Counted from the stretch's first letter, positions 25,882-33,886 are shown. The stretch is DNA of 36,114 nucleotides from Oscillospiraceae bacterium (GCA_022795905.1 JAAWHO010000004.1:1-36114); one strand, 5' to 3'. The notes: generated by a model not told the origin, from the letters alone. A program made the numbers and translations.

Positions 25882-26154
25882 TCAGCTGCCGGAGGACAAT
25901 GTGTCTCCCAGAATCCGGCCCTGGAGCGTGGCTGGGGCCATGGGGGAGAGGTAAATCCGCTGCCAGCTGCCCCGGGGACAGCAGACAACCATGGACTTGG
26001 GAAGCTCCTCCCCGATCGGGAAAATCATCCCCTCCTCCTGGGCCCGCGCCAGAAACTGCCGGGTGCGGCCGGAGGCCGATACGTTGTCCAGGTCAAAAAT
26101 GGCGATGAGATCATCCGCCGGGATGGTCACTCCGCCGCCCAGATGCAGATACAT
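25882..26154 (-). CDS. remB: Extracellular matrix regulator RemB-like (DUF370)
   Basis: The 90-residue protein starts MYLHLGGGVTIPADDLIAIFD, as in B. subtilis RemB (YaaB), a small protein involved in biofilm matrix gene control and related to the DNA-binding protein RemA. The start at 26154 is supported by GGGAGGAG seven bases upstream; a frame starting 44 codons earlier is a shadow within recF. The position between recF and gyrB is the conserved place of this gene. The second half (QRIYLSPMAPATLQGRI) is the typical tail. It overlaps recF by 44 bases. Confidence 0.88.
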   Translation of the reverse strand: MYLHLGGGVTIPADDLIAIFDLDNVSASGRTRQFLARAQEEGMIFPIGEELPKSMVVCCPRGSWQRIYLSPMAPATLQGRILGDTLSSGS

Positions 26155-27274
26155 GGTCCGTCTCCTCCCTGCCGGCCACGCGGCCGGCCTGAATCCGGTA
26201 GACATTCCCCTGGAGCAGGGTGTGGAGCCGGTCCTCCTCGCAGCAGGTGATGAAAATCTGCCCTCCGCCGATGCGGTTGAGGACAAACTCCTGCCGCTTC
26301 GGGTCCAGCTCGCTGAGCACGTCGTCCAGCAGCAGCACCGGGTACTCCCCCAGAAGCTCCTGGTGGAGCTCCCGGGCCGCCAGCTTCAGAGCCAGAGCCG
26401 CCGTCCGGGTCTGGCCCTGGGAGGCAAAAGACTTGGCGCTCAGGCCGTCGAGGAGCACCTCCATGTCGTCCTTGTGGGGACCGGAGAGGCATTGGCGGCT
26501 GGAGACCTCCGCGTAGTGGTGGGCGCGCTGGTGCTCCACCAGCTGCATGACCAGGACCCGCTCGTCCGCCAGGGGGTCCGTGACAGTCCGGACCGTCTGG
26601 TAGGACACCTGCAGCCGCTCCCTTCCGCCGGAGCATTCGCTGTAGGCCGAGGCCGCGTGCCGGGCCAGGCGCCGGACAAAGCGGGAGCGGTAGTGGATGA
26701 GCACCGCCCCCGTCTCCGCCATGCGGAGGTTGAAGTCCGGCAGCGTGGCGATGAGGTCCGGCCGGTCGATGCAGTCCCGGAGAATCCGGGTCTTGTGCTC
26801 GTGGAGGCGGCTGTACTCCGCCAGGGCCGCGGCGTACCGGGGCCGCAGCTGGCAGAGGGAGGCGTCCATGAAGCGGCGGCGCTGGGCCGCCCCCTCCCGG
26901 ATAAGCTGGAGATCCTCCGGGCTGAAAAAAATGGTGTTCAGCACGCCGCTGAGCTCCGAGGCCGCCTTGGCCGGGACCCGGTTGATGGTGATTTTCTTGC
27001 GCCGCCCGCCGCCGGCCTCGATGCGGCTGACAAAGTCCCGCTCCCGGGAGCGGATGGCCCCCTCCAGAAGAAGGCCGGCCTGTCCGAAGCGAACGAGCTC
27101 CCGGTCCGCCCTCGTCCGGGGGGACTTCCCGCAGGCCAGGCAGACCATGGCCTCCAGCAGGTTTGTCTTGCCCTGGGCGTTCTCGCCGCAGATGACGTTG
27201 CACTGGGGGTGGAAGATAATCTCCTCCCGCTGGTAGTTGCGGAAGTTCTCCAGCAGAACGCGGTCAATCCGCAT
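26111..27274 (-). CDS. recF: DNA replication and repair protein RecF
   Basis: RecF is an SMC-like ATPase that helps load RecA at single-strand gaps. The 387-residue protein has Walker A GENAQGKTN (31-39), a signature LSGPHKDD, the ASQGQTRTAALALKLA segment and Walker B VLLLDDVLSELD. The C-terminus runs on for about 20 residues beyond the usual end (GREETDHVSASGRRSDHPGG), and this extra part overlaps the start of remB in another frame. Its own ATG at 27274 overlaps the end of yaaA by 11 bases, so the run yaaA-recF-remB is tightly packed. Confidence 0.96.
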   Translation of the reverse strand: MRIDRVLLENFRNYQREEIIFHPQCNVICGENAQGKTNLLEAMVCLACGKSPRTRADRELVRFGQAGLLLEGAIRSRERDFVSRIEAGGGRRKKITINRVPAKAASELSGVLNTIFFSPEDLQLIREGAAQRRRFMDASLCQLRPRYAAALAEYSRLHEHKTRILRDCIDRPDLIATLPDFNLRMAETGAVLIHYRSRFVRRLARHAASAYSECSGGRERLQVSYQTVRTVTDPLADERVLVMQLVEHQRAHHYAEVSSRQCLSGPHKDDMEVLLDGLSAKSFASQGQTRTAALALKLAARELHQELLGEYPVLLLDDVLSELDPKRQEFVLNRIGGGQIFITCCEEDRLHTLLQGNVYRIQAGRVAGREETDHVSASGRRSDHPGG

Positions 27275-27479
27275 AGGCCACAGTGTAGTCCCTGCCCCGG
27301 AAGGTCATGACGTCGCCGGGGCGGAGCTTTCTGCCCCGCTGGAGGCAGATCTCGCCGCCGACAGAGACCTGGCCGTCGAGAATGAGGACCTTGGCCTCCC
27401 CGCCGGAGCCAACCAGGTCCGCCAGCTTCATGAGGTCCTGGAGCTTGATGAATTCGGTTGTAATCTGGATAGTTTCCAT
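27264..27479 (-). CDS. yaaA: S4-domain RNA-binding protein YaaA (RlbA type)
   Basis: This 71-residue protein is a single S4 domain: the IKLQDLMKLADLVGSGGEAKVLI and GQVSVGGEICLQRGRKLRPGD segments match the small S4 proteins found between dnaN and recF in Firmicutes. The S4 fold binds structured RNA. A role in ribosome assembly has been suggested for B. subtilis YaaA/RlbA. It starts 15 bases after the dnaN stop and overlaps recF by 11 bases. The ribosome-binding site is weak (CGGAAAA). Confidence 0.93.
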   Translation of the reverse strand: METIQITTEFIKLQDLMKLADLVGSGGEAKVLILDGQVSVGGEICLQRGRKLRPGDVMTFRGRDYTVAYAD

Positions 27480-27494
27480 TCTAATTTTTTCCGA

Positions 27495-28604
27495 TCAGCT
27501 GTTTTTCAGACGGACAGGCAGTACCATATAGAGAAAATTTTCTTCTCCCTCTACCGGGGTGATGATGCAGGGGGAAATACCGGTGTTCAGCTCCAGACGG
27601 ACCTTCTCCGCAGGAGCGTACTTGAGGGCATCCATGAGGTAGCGGTTGTTAAAGCCGATCTCCAGCCCGCCGCCGTCCCCCTCCAGGCGGCAGATGTCCT
27701 TGGCCTCGCCGCTGCCGGTCTTTGCGGAGAGGGAGACCTTGTCCAGATCAAAGACGCAGCGGACCGGGCTCTTCTGCTTGTCGGAGATGACCACGCTGAC
27801 GCGGTCGATGGAGGACATGAGGGCCTTGCTGTCCGCTGTCAGGACGATGGGGTTGGCGCGGGGGATGGCCGATTTGTAGTCCAGGAATTCTCCTTCAAGC
27901 CGGCGGCAGATGAGCTGGGTGGGGCCGACCTCGAAGAGAAGGTGGCGGCTGCCGAGCGTGATGACGGCGTTGTCCTCTGTGTCGCCGCAGATTTTCTCCA
28001 CCTCGTTGAGGGCGGAGCCGGGGGCGACAAAGCGGAAGGCGCCGGCAGATAAATTTTCCAGCTTCTCCTTCCGCAGAGCCAGGCGGAAGCCGTCAACGCT
28101 GACAACCGTTAAGGTCTGCTCCTCGATTTCAAAGAGGGAACCGGTGTGGACAGGGCGGGCCTCGTTGGTGGAGACGGCGAAGGAGGTCTCGCCGATCATT
28201 GTCTTGAGGAGCTGCTGTCTGATGGTGACGGAGTACTCGTCCTCTACCTCGGGGAGCTCCGGATAGTCGTCGGCGGGGATGGCCGTCATATCGTAGGAGG
28301 CGTCGCCGCAGGTCAGGGAGACGTTGAGACTGCTGTCGGAAACGAAGGTTACGACGTCATCCGGCATACGGCGGATCATGTCTCCAAAGAGGCGGGCGTT
28401 GAGAGCCAGACAGCCGCTTTCAGTGACGCTCGCTTCTACGGCGGTGCGGATGCCTGTCTGCATATTGTAGCCGGAGACGGTCAGTTGGCCGTCCGCCTGC
28501 AGAAGAAGGCCCTCCAGCGCCGGAATGGAGCTTTTGGCGGACACGGCCCGGGAGGCTGTGTTGATGGCGCTGAGCAGAAGCGCTTTCTCACAGGAGAATC
28601 GCAT
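27495..28604 (-). CDS. dnaN: DNA polymerase III beta sliding clamp
   Basis: DnaN forms the dimeric ring that tethers DNA polymerase III and many repair proteins to DNA. The 369-residue protein has the three-domain clamp layout, starting MRFSCEKALLLSAINTASRAV and including SIPALEGLLLQ, ALNARLFGDMIRRMP, VSVDGFRLALR and the C-terminal pattern ending in YMVLPVRLK that forms part of the client-binding pocket. The ATG at 28604 follows AAAGGAAG. It is separated from dnaA by the origin region. Confidence 0.97.
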   Translation of the reverse strand: MRFSCEKALLLSAINTASRAVSAKSSIPALEGLLLQADGQLTVSGYNMQTGIRTAVEASVTESGCLALNARLFGDMIRRMPDDVVTFVSDSSLNVSLTCGDASYDMTAIPADDYPELPEVEDEYSVTIRQQLLKTMIGETSFAVSTNEARPVHTGSLFEIEEQTLTVVSVDGFRLALRKEKLENLSAGAFRFVAPGSALNEVEKICGDTEDNAVITLGSRHLLFEVGPTQLICRRLEGEFLDYKSAIPRANPIVLTADSKALMSSIDRVSVVISDKQKSPVRCVFDLDKVSLSAKTGSGEAKDICRLEGDGGGLEIGFNNRYLMDALKYAPAEKVRLELNTGISPCIITPVEGEENFLYMVLPVRLKNS

Positions 28605-28654
28605 AGTGTTTTCTTCCTTTCAGAAATTTTTGTCAGAGCGGTATTTTCCCGGAA

Positions 28655-28862
28655 TAGAAAACATAGAATATCTTTTTAGCAGCAGGGTCAGTAGGGAAAA
28701 TTTTTGTGGAAAAGGGGCTGAAACCGCTGGAAATAGGGAAAAATGACGTTCTCAGAGGCTGTGGATAAATGGGCGTGATTTCCGCCGGTTTCCACGGGGG
28801 CCTGGAGCCGAAAAATTTTCCACGGGTTTTCCCCTGTTGATATCAGTTTGTATTGTGGAAAA
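28655..28862. other. oriC: Replication origin oriC with DnaA boxes
   Basis: The 291-base gap between dnaN and dnaA holds a perfect DnaA box TTATCCACA (minus strand, 28760-28768). Close variants are TTTTCCACA at 28705-28713 and 28854-28862 (minus), and TTTCCACGG at 28789-28797 and TTTTCCACG at 28816-28824 (plus). On the dnaN side, an AT-rich stretch at about 28655-28684 follows a run resembling DnaA-trio repeats (CTA and CTG triplets on the minus strand at 28679-28696). This order, boxes then trios then AT-rich DNA toward dnaN, matches the B. subtilis unwinding region. Confidence 0.85.
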
Positions 28863-28895
28863 CGCTGGGGAAAATGTTGATTTACAGAGCCGCCG

Positions 28896-30209
28896 TTATC
28901 TGGCGGAGTTGATGTTGGTGGTGATGGCCTTGACCGTTTCGGCGAAGGCGGGGTTGGCGGTCATCTGTTTCTCTACCTTTTTGATGGAGTTGATGACTGT
29001 GGCGTGGTCCCGGCCGCCGAAATGCTGGCCAACGTCGTCCTGGGAGAGGCTGGTCATGCGGCGGATGAGATACATAGCCACCTGCCGCGCGTTGAGGCAG
29101 TCCCGGCTCCGGGAGGGGCCCCGGATCTGATCCTCCTCCAGGTGGTAGTAACGGCAGACCTCCTTGATAATGTGCTCCGGGGTAATGATGAACTCGTTGG
29201 ACTGGCTCATGTCCCGGATGGCCCGGTCGGCGGTGTCCTTGTTGACAGGCATTCCGTGGAGCTCCTTGAAGGCCTTGATTTTTTTGACGGTTCCCTCCAG
29301 CTGGCGGACGTTGGCGGTGATTTTGGCGGCGATATAGGAGGCGGTCTCGTCGTCGAGGAGGAAGCCCAGCTGAACAGCCTTGTTCTTGAGAATGGCGATG
29401 CGGGTTTCCAGGTCCGGCGGCGTCACGTCCGTCAGGAGTCCCCACTCGAAGCGGGTCCGCAGGCGGTCGTCCAGAAGGGTCATCTCGTGGGGAGGGCGGT
29501 CGGAGGTGAGGACGATCTGCTTCTTGGACTCATAGAGGGTGTTGAAGGTGTGGAAGAATTCGTTCTGCACCTGCTCCTTGCCGGCCAGAAACTGGACGTC
29601 GTCCACCAGGAGGAGATCCGCCTCCCGGTACTTGGTGCGAAACTCGCTGCCCCGGCCGGCGCGGATGAGTTCGATGAACTCGTTGATGAAGTCGTCGCCC
29701 TTGATGTAGACAAGGCGGGCGTTGGCCTCCCGGGAGCGGATGACGTGGGCGATGGCGTAGAGCAGGTGGGTTTTGCCAAGGCCGGAGTCCCCGTAGATGA
29801 GCAGAGGGTTGTAGTGCTGGCCGGGGGCGTCGGCCACCGCCTGGGCCGCGGCGTGGGCCAGGGTGTTGGAGGGACCGACAACAAAGGTTTCAAAGGTGAA
29901 CTCTCCGGACTCCATGAAGGAGGCGGGCCTCTTCTCCTCAGGGTGGCGGTAGAGGCGCAGGCCCTCGTCGTCGAGAAGACGGACGGTCATGTCGGAGGAA
30001 AAGATATCCTTCAGGCTGGCCTCGATGCTGGGGAGGAAGCGGTCCTGGATGTTGCTGCGCTTGAATTCGTTGGGGCAGTGGAGAACCAGGGTGTTGCCCT
30101 CCAGGGACACCACCGAGGTCTCGTCAAACCAGGTCTTGATGGTGGTTTCGGACAGGTCCTCCCGGAGCCGGGTGAGGATCATTGTCCAGATATCGGCGAC
30201 TGACTGCAT
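28896..30209 (-). CDS. dnaA: Chromosomal replication initiator protein DnaA
   Basis: DnaA binds oriC boxes, forms a filament and opens the DNA for helicase loading. The 437-residue protein has domain I (about 1-75, DIWTMILTRLREDLSETTIKTWF), a short linker, and the AAA+ domain with FVVGPSNTLAHAAA, Walker A GDSGLGKTH (140-148) and Walker B LLLVDDVQFLAGKE. Domain IV has the signature ARQVAMYLIRRMTSLSQDDVGQHFGGRDHATV that reads the DnaA box. The ATG at 30209 follows AAGGGAGAG. It has its own promoter and heads the leftward gene run. Confidence 0.98.
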   Translation of the reverse strand: MQSVADIWTMILTRLREDLSETTIKTWFDETSVVSLEGNTLVLHCPNEFKRSNIQDRFLPSIEASLKDIFSSDMTVRLLDDEGLRLYRHPEEKRPASFMESGEFTFETFVVGPSNTLAHAAAQAVADAPGQHYNPLLIYGDSGLGKTHLLYAIAHVIRSREANARLVYIKGDDFINEFIELIRAGRGSEFRTKYREADLLLVDDVQFLAGKEQVQNEFFHTFNTLYESKKQIVLTSDRPPHEMTLLDDRLRTRFEWGLLTDVTPPDLETRIAILKNKAVQLGFLLDDETASYIAAKITANVRQLEGTVKKIKAFKELHGMPVNKDTADRAIRDMSQSNEFIITPEHIIKEVCRYYHLEEDQIRGPSRSRDCLNARQVAMYLIRRMTSLSQDDVGQHFGGRDHATVINSIKKVEKQMTANPAFAETVKAITTNINSAR

Positions 30210-30269
30210 AGAAGCTCTCCCTTTTTCTGTGTTGGCCCGCGGAGGGCACGGCGGTTCCTTAACTGGCCT

Positions 30270-30298
30270 ATTATATCAGAATTTGGGGGGGATTGCAA
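30270..30298 (-). promoter_or_regulatory. dnaA promoter
   Basis: On the minus strand TTGCAA (30293-30298) and a perfect TATAAT (30270-30275) are 17 bases apart, with a TG one base before the -10 (extended -10). It lies about 60 bases upstream of dnaA. I see no DnaA box beside it. Confidence 0.75.
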
Positions 30299-30411
30299 CT
30301 AATACTTATTCTAAATAAAAATGGAAATTGTGTTTTCTGCGGAAAGCGGCGGCGGGTTTTCAGCACTGCACTTCTTCATTTCTTCTTCATATTGAAAGAT
30401 TTTTGGTGGGG

Positions 30412-30486
30412 GACGGTTCGCTGCGACGAATCCCCCCGCCACCGCTTCGCGGCGGCCCTCCCCCCTTTAGCAAGGGGGGCAAGAGG
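30412..30486. repeat. MITE-like element, single arm (copy 2)
   Basis: This 75-bp stretch has GGTTCGCTGCGACGAATCC, then CCGCCACCGCTTCGCGGCGG and CCCTCCCCCCTTTAGCAAGG, matching one arm of the elements at 19753-19945 and 32638-32800. The partner arm and core are missing. A palindromic GCCGGCAGAGCCGGC just to the right also occurs beside copy 3. It lies between the divergent dnaA and WG-repeat promoters. Confidence 0.65.
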
Positions 30487-30573
30487 GCCGGCAGAGCCGG
30501 CCCCGGGCCAGGGGGGACGAGTGGCCGGCTCCGCTTAACAGGATTTTTGTCGTTTGCAGGACGGAATTCGCTC

Positions 30574-30601
30574 TTGACGGGGTGGCAGTTTTTGCTATAA
30601 T
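30574..30601 (+). promoter_or_regulatory. Promoter of the WG-repeat gene
   Basis: TTGACG (30574-30579) and a perfect TATAAT (30596-30601) are 16 bases apart, giving a leader of about 70 bases before the ATG at 30681. Confidence 0.75.
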
Positions 30602-30610
30602 GAAAGCCAA

Positions 30611-30654
30611 AGAGAGACGTCTCTCTTTTTCCCTTGGTGACTACCAAGGGAAAA
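30611..30654 (+). promoter_or_regulatory. Tandem hairpins in the leader of the WG-repeat gene
   Basis: Immediately after the predicted transcription start come the perfect palindrome AGAGAGACGTCTCTCT followed by a T-run, and then a 12-bp perfect stem (TTTTCCCTTGGT with ACCAAGGGAAAA) around a 4-base loop. The first could act as an early terminator or operator. The second ends about 15 bases before the ribosome-binding site and could shelter the 5' end. Confidence 0.5.
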
Positions 30655-30680
30655 CCTTATTTAACGGAGGAGAAAACAGT

Positions 30681-32501
30681 ATGAGAAAGAAACTTCTATC
30701 CCTCGCGCTGGCCCTGGTGCTGTGCCTGGGCCTGACGGTCCCGGCGGCGGCTGCCACCATGACCGAAATTGTCTCGCCGGAGACCTATTACAGCTTCTGC
30801 GAATGGGCCGGGTATACGATTGAAGGCTTCCATGAGGGAATCACCTGGCGGGGACATAGCGGCGGGGCCGGCTACGGCGCTTTCGACAAAAACGGCAACA
30901 TCATCATCCCGCCCCACTCCTATGCGATCGAGAGTGATCCCACTGTCATGGACTTCTCTGACGGCGCCGCATGGGCGAGAAAAGACAACAGATGGCACGC
31001 TGTGGACAACACCGGCAAATATCTCTTTACCTTGGAGAAAAACGTGGTGCCGGAGGAGGATGGAAAGAGCGATTTCCACGAGGGCCTTGCCAGAGTTTAT
31101 GATAAAGAAACAAAAAAGTACGGCTATGTAGATAAAACCGGCAAGGTGGTCATTCCCTTCGAGCATGACTATCGGGCAGGGAATTTCTATGACGGCCTGG
31201 CTGTGACCTATGACGCTACCAACGCTTATTACGGCTACATGGACAAAACCGGCAAGGTAGTTATCCCCTGCCAGTACGCCAATGCAAGACACTTTGTCAA
31301 TGGCTTCGCAGTGGTGCAGCTGGGCAATCGCCAGACGGTCATTGACACAACGGGTAAAGATCTGCTTCCTCAGGACTACAGTTATAGGAGTAATAATTGG
31401 CCGGAGGATATTTCCTCGGAGGTTGTACCGATGTACCAAAAAGACAGCTTTCACTACGGTTACGCGTTTGTCAATAAGTCCGGGCAGATCGTCAGCGGCG
31501 GCTATGATTTTGTATGGGGCTTTGCCAACGGTATGGCTTTAGTGCAAAAGGACGATAAATATGGCTATGTAAACGAGGCAGGAGTATTGGTCATCCCTTG
31601 CCAGTATATATCTGTATCTGCCTTTGAATTCTGTGACGGCTATGCGTTGGTAAATTCCCATAGTATCATTGATAAAACGGGCAAGGTGACAGGAACCACC
31701 AACAATTCTGCCGTCAATGCCGGCAACGGCTGTTTCCGCATCTCGAGCAGTGAGTCCGGCAGGCGGCGGTACGGCTTCATCGACTACACAGGGCGGGAAA
31801 TCGTGTCCTGCAAGTACGCCGAGGTGAAGGATTTTTCCGGCGGCGTAGCGGCGGTGAAAACCTTTGACGACAAATGGGGCTTTGTGGACACCACCGGCGC
31901 GGAGGTCGTGCCCTGCACACTCACCGAGGTAGAATACACCGACGAGCCTGGAGTTTTTGTGGTAAAGAATTTTAACGGCGACGGTAAAATGAGCATTATA
32001 AAGTCCTCCGGCTGGACTGAGCCGTCCGTGTCCTCCGCTCCCGGCGCTCCCAGCACCCCCGCCCAGCCCTCCGGACCCAGCGCCAGCCCCACCAATTCCA
32101 AGGTACTGGTCAACGGCAAGGAAGTGGCCTTCGACGCCTATACTATCGACGGGAGCAACTACTTTAAGCTGAGAGATCTGGCCTATGTGCTCAGCGGCAC
32201 CGAGAAGCAGTTCGAGGTGGGCTGGGACAATGCCTCCAAAACCATCACGCTGACCTCCGGCCAGGGCTACACCGCCAACGGCAGCGAGATGGGCGCCAAG
32301 AGCGCCGGGAGCAAGGCCGCCGCCGTCTCCGCCTCCAAGCTGCTGATTGATGGGAAAGAGGTGGCTTTGACCGCTTACACCATCGACGGGAATAACTATT
32401 TTAAGCTGCGGGATATCGGGCAGGCGTTTGATTTCGGGATTGGCTGGGATAATGCCAGCAAGACGATTACTATTGACACCAGCGCGGGGTATACCGCCTG
32501 A
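30681..32501 (+). CDS. Secreted WG-repeat protein with two C-terminal stalk-type domains
   Basis: This 606-residue protein begins with a clear signal peptide (MRKKLLSLALALVLCLGLTV, then PAAAAT) and is probably exported. About ten WG-type repeats follow (residues 45-440), recognisable as KYGYVDKTGKVVIPFE, YYGYMDKTGKVVIPCQY, KYGYVNEAGVLVIPCQY and KWGFVDTTGAEVVPC, expected to form a beta-propeller-like or solenoid surface. A Ser/Pro/Ala linker leads to two tandem domains with near-identical cores (GKEVAFDAYTIDGSNYFKLRD and GKEVALTAYTIDGNNYFKLRD) and GWDNASKTIT, resembling the copper amine oxidase N-terminal/stalk domain. I infer a cell-surface binding or sensing protein; no catalytic motif is seen. 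The start follows ACGGAGGAG. A terminator follows directly. Confidence 0.88.
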   Translation: MRKKLLSLALALVLCLGLTVPAAAATMTEIVSPETYYSFCEWAGYTIEGFHEGITWRGHSGGAGYGAFDKNGNIIIPPHSYAIESDPTVMDFSDGAAWARKDNRWHAVDNTGKYLFTLEKNVVPEEDGKSDFHEGLARVYDKETKKYGYVDKTGKVVIPFEHDYRAGNFYDGLAVTYDATNAYYGYMDKTGKVVIPCQYANARHFVNGFAVVQLGNRQTVIDTTGKDLLPQDYSYRSNNWPEDISSEVVPMYQKDSFHYGYAFVNKSGQIVSGGYDFVWGFANGMALVQKDDKYGYVNEAGVLVIPCQYISVSAFEFCDGYALVNSHSIIDKTGKVTGTTNNSAVNAGNGCFRISSSESGRRRYGFIDYTGREIVSCKYAEVKDFSGGVAAVKTFDDKWGFVDTTGAEVVPCTLTEVEYTDEPGVFVVKNFNGDGKMSIIKSSGWTEPSVSSAPGAPSTPAQPSGPSASPTNSKVLVNGKEVAFDAYTIDGSNYFKLRDLAYVLSGTEKQFEVGWDNASKTITLTSGQGYTANGSEMGAKSAGSKAAAVSASKLLIDGKEVALTAYTIDGNNYFKLRDIGQAFDFGIGWDNASKTITIDTSAGYTA

Positions 32502-32502
32502 G

Positions 32503-32539
32503 AAAAGGAGGAGCGCCCCAGAGGGCGCTCCTCCTTTTT
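32503..32539 (+). terminator. Terminator of the WG-repeat gene
   Basis: GGAGGAGCGCCC pairs with GGGCGCTCCTCC around a 4-base loop, followed by TTTTT, two bases beyond the stop codon. This is a strong intrinsic terminator. Confidence 0.93.
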
Positions 32540-32637
32540 GCAGGATAGTATATTGCTCAAAGATAGATTCGCCCTCTCGCCTCCCCGTGGGCCGCCTTTG
32601 GCGGCTTAGGGCTGGGGCCGGCAGAGCCGGCCTAACG

Positions 32638-32800
32638 CCTTGCTAAAGGGAGGGGGACCGCCGGGCAAAGCCCGGTGGTGGTGGGATTCGTCGCAGGGAA
32701 CCTGCGCCTACCGAAAATCTGGAGCAATACGGGACCTTGGGTGCTGGAATCCCCCCGCCACCGCTTCGCGGCGGCCCTCCCCCCTTTAACAAGGGGGGCA
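32638..32800. repeat. MITE-like inverted-repeat element, copy 3
   Basis: This full copy has arms CCTTGCTAAAGGGAGG... and ...CCCTCCCCCCTTTAACAAGG around a core that matches copy 1 (GTCGCAGGGAACC..., AAATCT, ACCTTGGGTGCTGGAATCC). To its left, a segment GATTCGCCCTCTCGCC (from 32567) equals the reverse complement of the sequence just right of copy 1, so the element or its target context extends beyond the arms. Nothing in it encodes a protein. Confidence 0.75.
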
Positions 32801-32902
32801 AGAAGATTGATCTGCCCTGTAGAAATGCTCCGGTCCGGGGGCCGTAGGCCACAGGATGATTGGATAATCTATCGAAATTGCCGGTAAAAGAAGAATTTTA
32901 TG

Positions 32903-32931
32903 TTGACACCTTCCAGAAATTTATGTATAAT
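32903..32931 (+). promoter_or_regulatory. rpmH promoter
   Basis: A perfect TTGACA (32903-32908) and a perfect TATAAT (32926-32931) with a 17-base spacer make the strongest sigma-A promoter in the window, as expected for a ribosomal protein gene. Confidence 0.92.
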
Positions 32932-32940
32932 GAGTTTCAC

Positions 32941-33030
32941 CTGTCAAAAGACAGAATTTTTCTTGTCAACTGCGGGGCGGCATCTGAACGGACGCCGCCC
33001 GCCGTCGAGTAGTACGGCCCCTCGCCGTAC
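32941..33030 (+). promoter_or_regulatory. Structured leader of rpmH
   Basis: The leader of about 120 bases contains three hairpins in a row: CTGTC-AAAA-GACAG followed by ATTTTTC (32941-32954), GGGCGGC with GCCGCCC (32975-33000), and GTACGGC with GCCGTAC (33012-33030). The last ends shortly before the AGGAGG of rpmH. It may control L34 synthesis or mRNA stability; I do not recognise a known class. Confidence 0.5.
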
Positions 33031-33059
33031 AGCAGATTCTGAACAGGAGGTGTATGCAA

Positions 33060-33194
33060 ATGTTCCGTACCTATCAGCCCAAGAAGCGCCAGCGCTCCAA
33101 GGAGCACGGCTTCCGCAAGAGAATGCGGACCGCCAACGGCCGCAAGGTGCTCGCCCGCCGCCGGGCCAAGGGCCGCGCTCGCCTGACCCACTGA
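33060..33194 (+). CDS. rpmH: Ribosomal protein bL34
   Basis: The 44-residue basic protein [20 protein letters not shown]... ending [10 protein letters not shown] is bL34 of the large ribosomal subunit, nearly identical to the family pattern. I choose the ATG at 33060, nine bases after AGGAGG; an in-frame ATG two codons earlier is too close to the ribosome-binding site. It precedes rnpA, as in nearly all bacteria. Confidence 0.97.
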   Translation: MFRTYQPKKRQRSKEHGFRKRMRTANGRKVLARRRAKGRARLTH

Positions 33195-33294
33195 GTAAAG
33201 CGGAGCTTGCATCGCGAATAGATGGATCACGGGGACGGTCAGGGCGTTTTCCTGCCGTCCCTTCGCCGTTTTCTTGTCCCCCGGAGGTGAGAGC

Positions 33295-33633
33295 GTGAAA
33301 AACACCATCAAGGAAAACAGAGAGTTCAAGCGGATGTACGCCAAGGCCAAATCCGCCGTTACCCCCTGCATGGTGGTCTACTGCCGCCGCAACCGCCTGG
33401 GGAGGAACCGCCTGGGCGTCACCGTCAGCACCAAGCTGGGGGGCGCCGTGGTCCGCAACCGGGCCAGAAGGCGGCTCCGGGAGGTCTTCCGCCTGGCGCA
33501 GCCGGGGATGAAGCAGGGCTGGGATATGATCCTGGTCGCCCGGGCACGGGCGGTGGACGGGCCCTGGAAGAAGCTCACGGCTGCCTTTGACCGGGCCTGC
33601 CGGGAGCTGGGCGTGCTGGAGGAACAGGGATGA
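33295..33633 (+). CDS. rnpA: Ribonuclease P protein component
   Basis: RnpA is the protein subunit that assists the RNase P ribozyme in trimming tRNA 5' leaders. The 112-residue protein starts at a GTG (33295) seven bases after GGAGG and reads [20 protein letters not shown], then the family's RNR signature region [23 protein letters not shown]. The basic helix contacts the RNA. It lies 100 bases after rpmH and overlaps yidD by four bases (ATGA). Confidence 0.95.
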   Translation: MKNTIKENREFKRMYAKAKSAVTPCMVVYCRRNRLGRNRLGVTVSTKLGGAVVRNRARRRLREVFRLAQPGMKQGWDMILVARARAVDGPWKKLTAAFDRACRELGVLEEQG

Positions 33634-33842
33634 AAGGACTTCTGATCGGATTTATCCGCTTCTACCAGAGAAATATCTCCCCGGGACTGCCGCCCCGGTG
33701 CCGCTTTATCCCCACCTGCTCCCAGTATGCCCTGGAGGCGGTGGAGAGGTACGGCGCGGTGAAGGGCGGCTGGCTGGCCCTGAGGCGGTTTTTGCGATGC
33801 CACCCCTTCTATAAGGGGCCCCTTTACGATCCGGTCCCCTGA
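33630..33842 (+). CDS. yidD: Membrane protein insertion efficiency factor YidD
   Basis: YidD is a small membrane-associated protein that aids YidC-dependent insertion. The 70 residues show the family core [34 protein letters not shown] and the [15 protein letters not shown] end, with the conserved cysteines. It overlaps rnpA by four bases and precedes yidC by 44 bases, the conserved order. Confidence 0.95.
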   Translation: MKGLLIGFIRFYQRNISPGLPPRCRFIPTCSQYALEAVERYGAVKGGWLALRRFLRCHPFYKGPLYDPVP

Positions 33843-33886
33843 GGGGCCGGGAACCCATCGACTTTTCGATCGGAGGAAAAACAGCA

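Noticed and set aside
30210-30410. Second origin segment upstream of dnaA
   Set aside because: I see no TTATCCACA-like boxes there; it holds the dnaA promoter and otherwise nothing clear.
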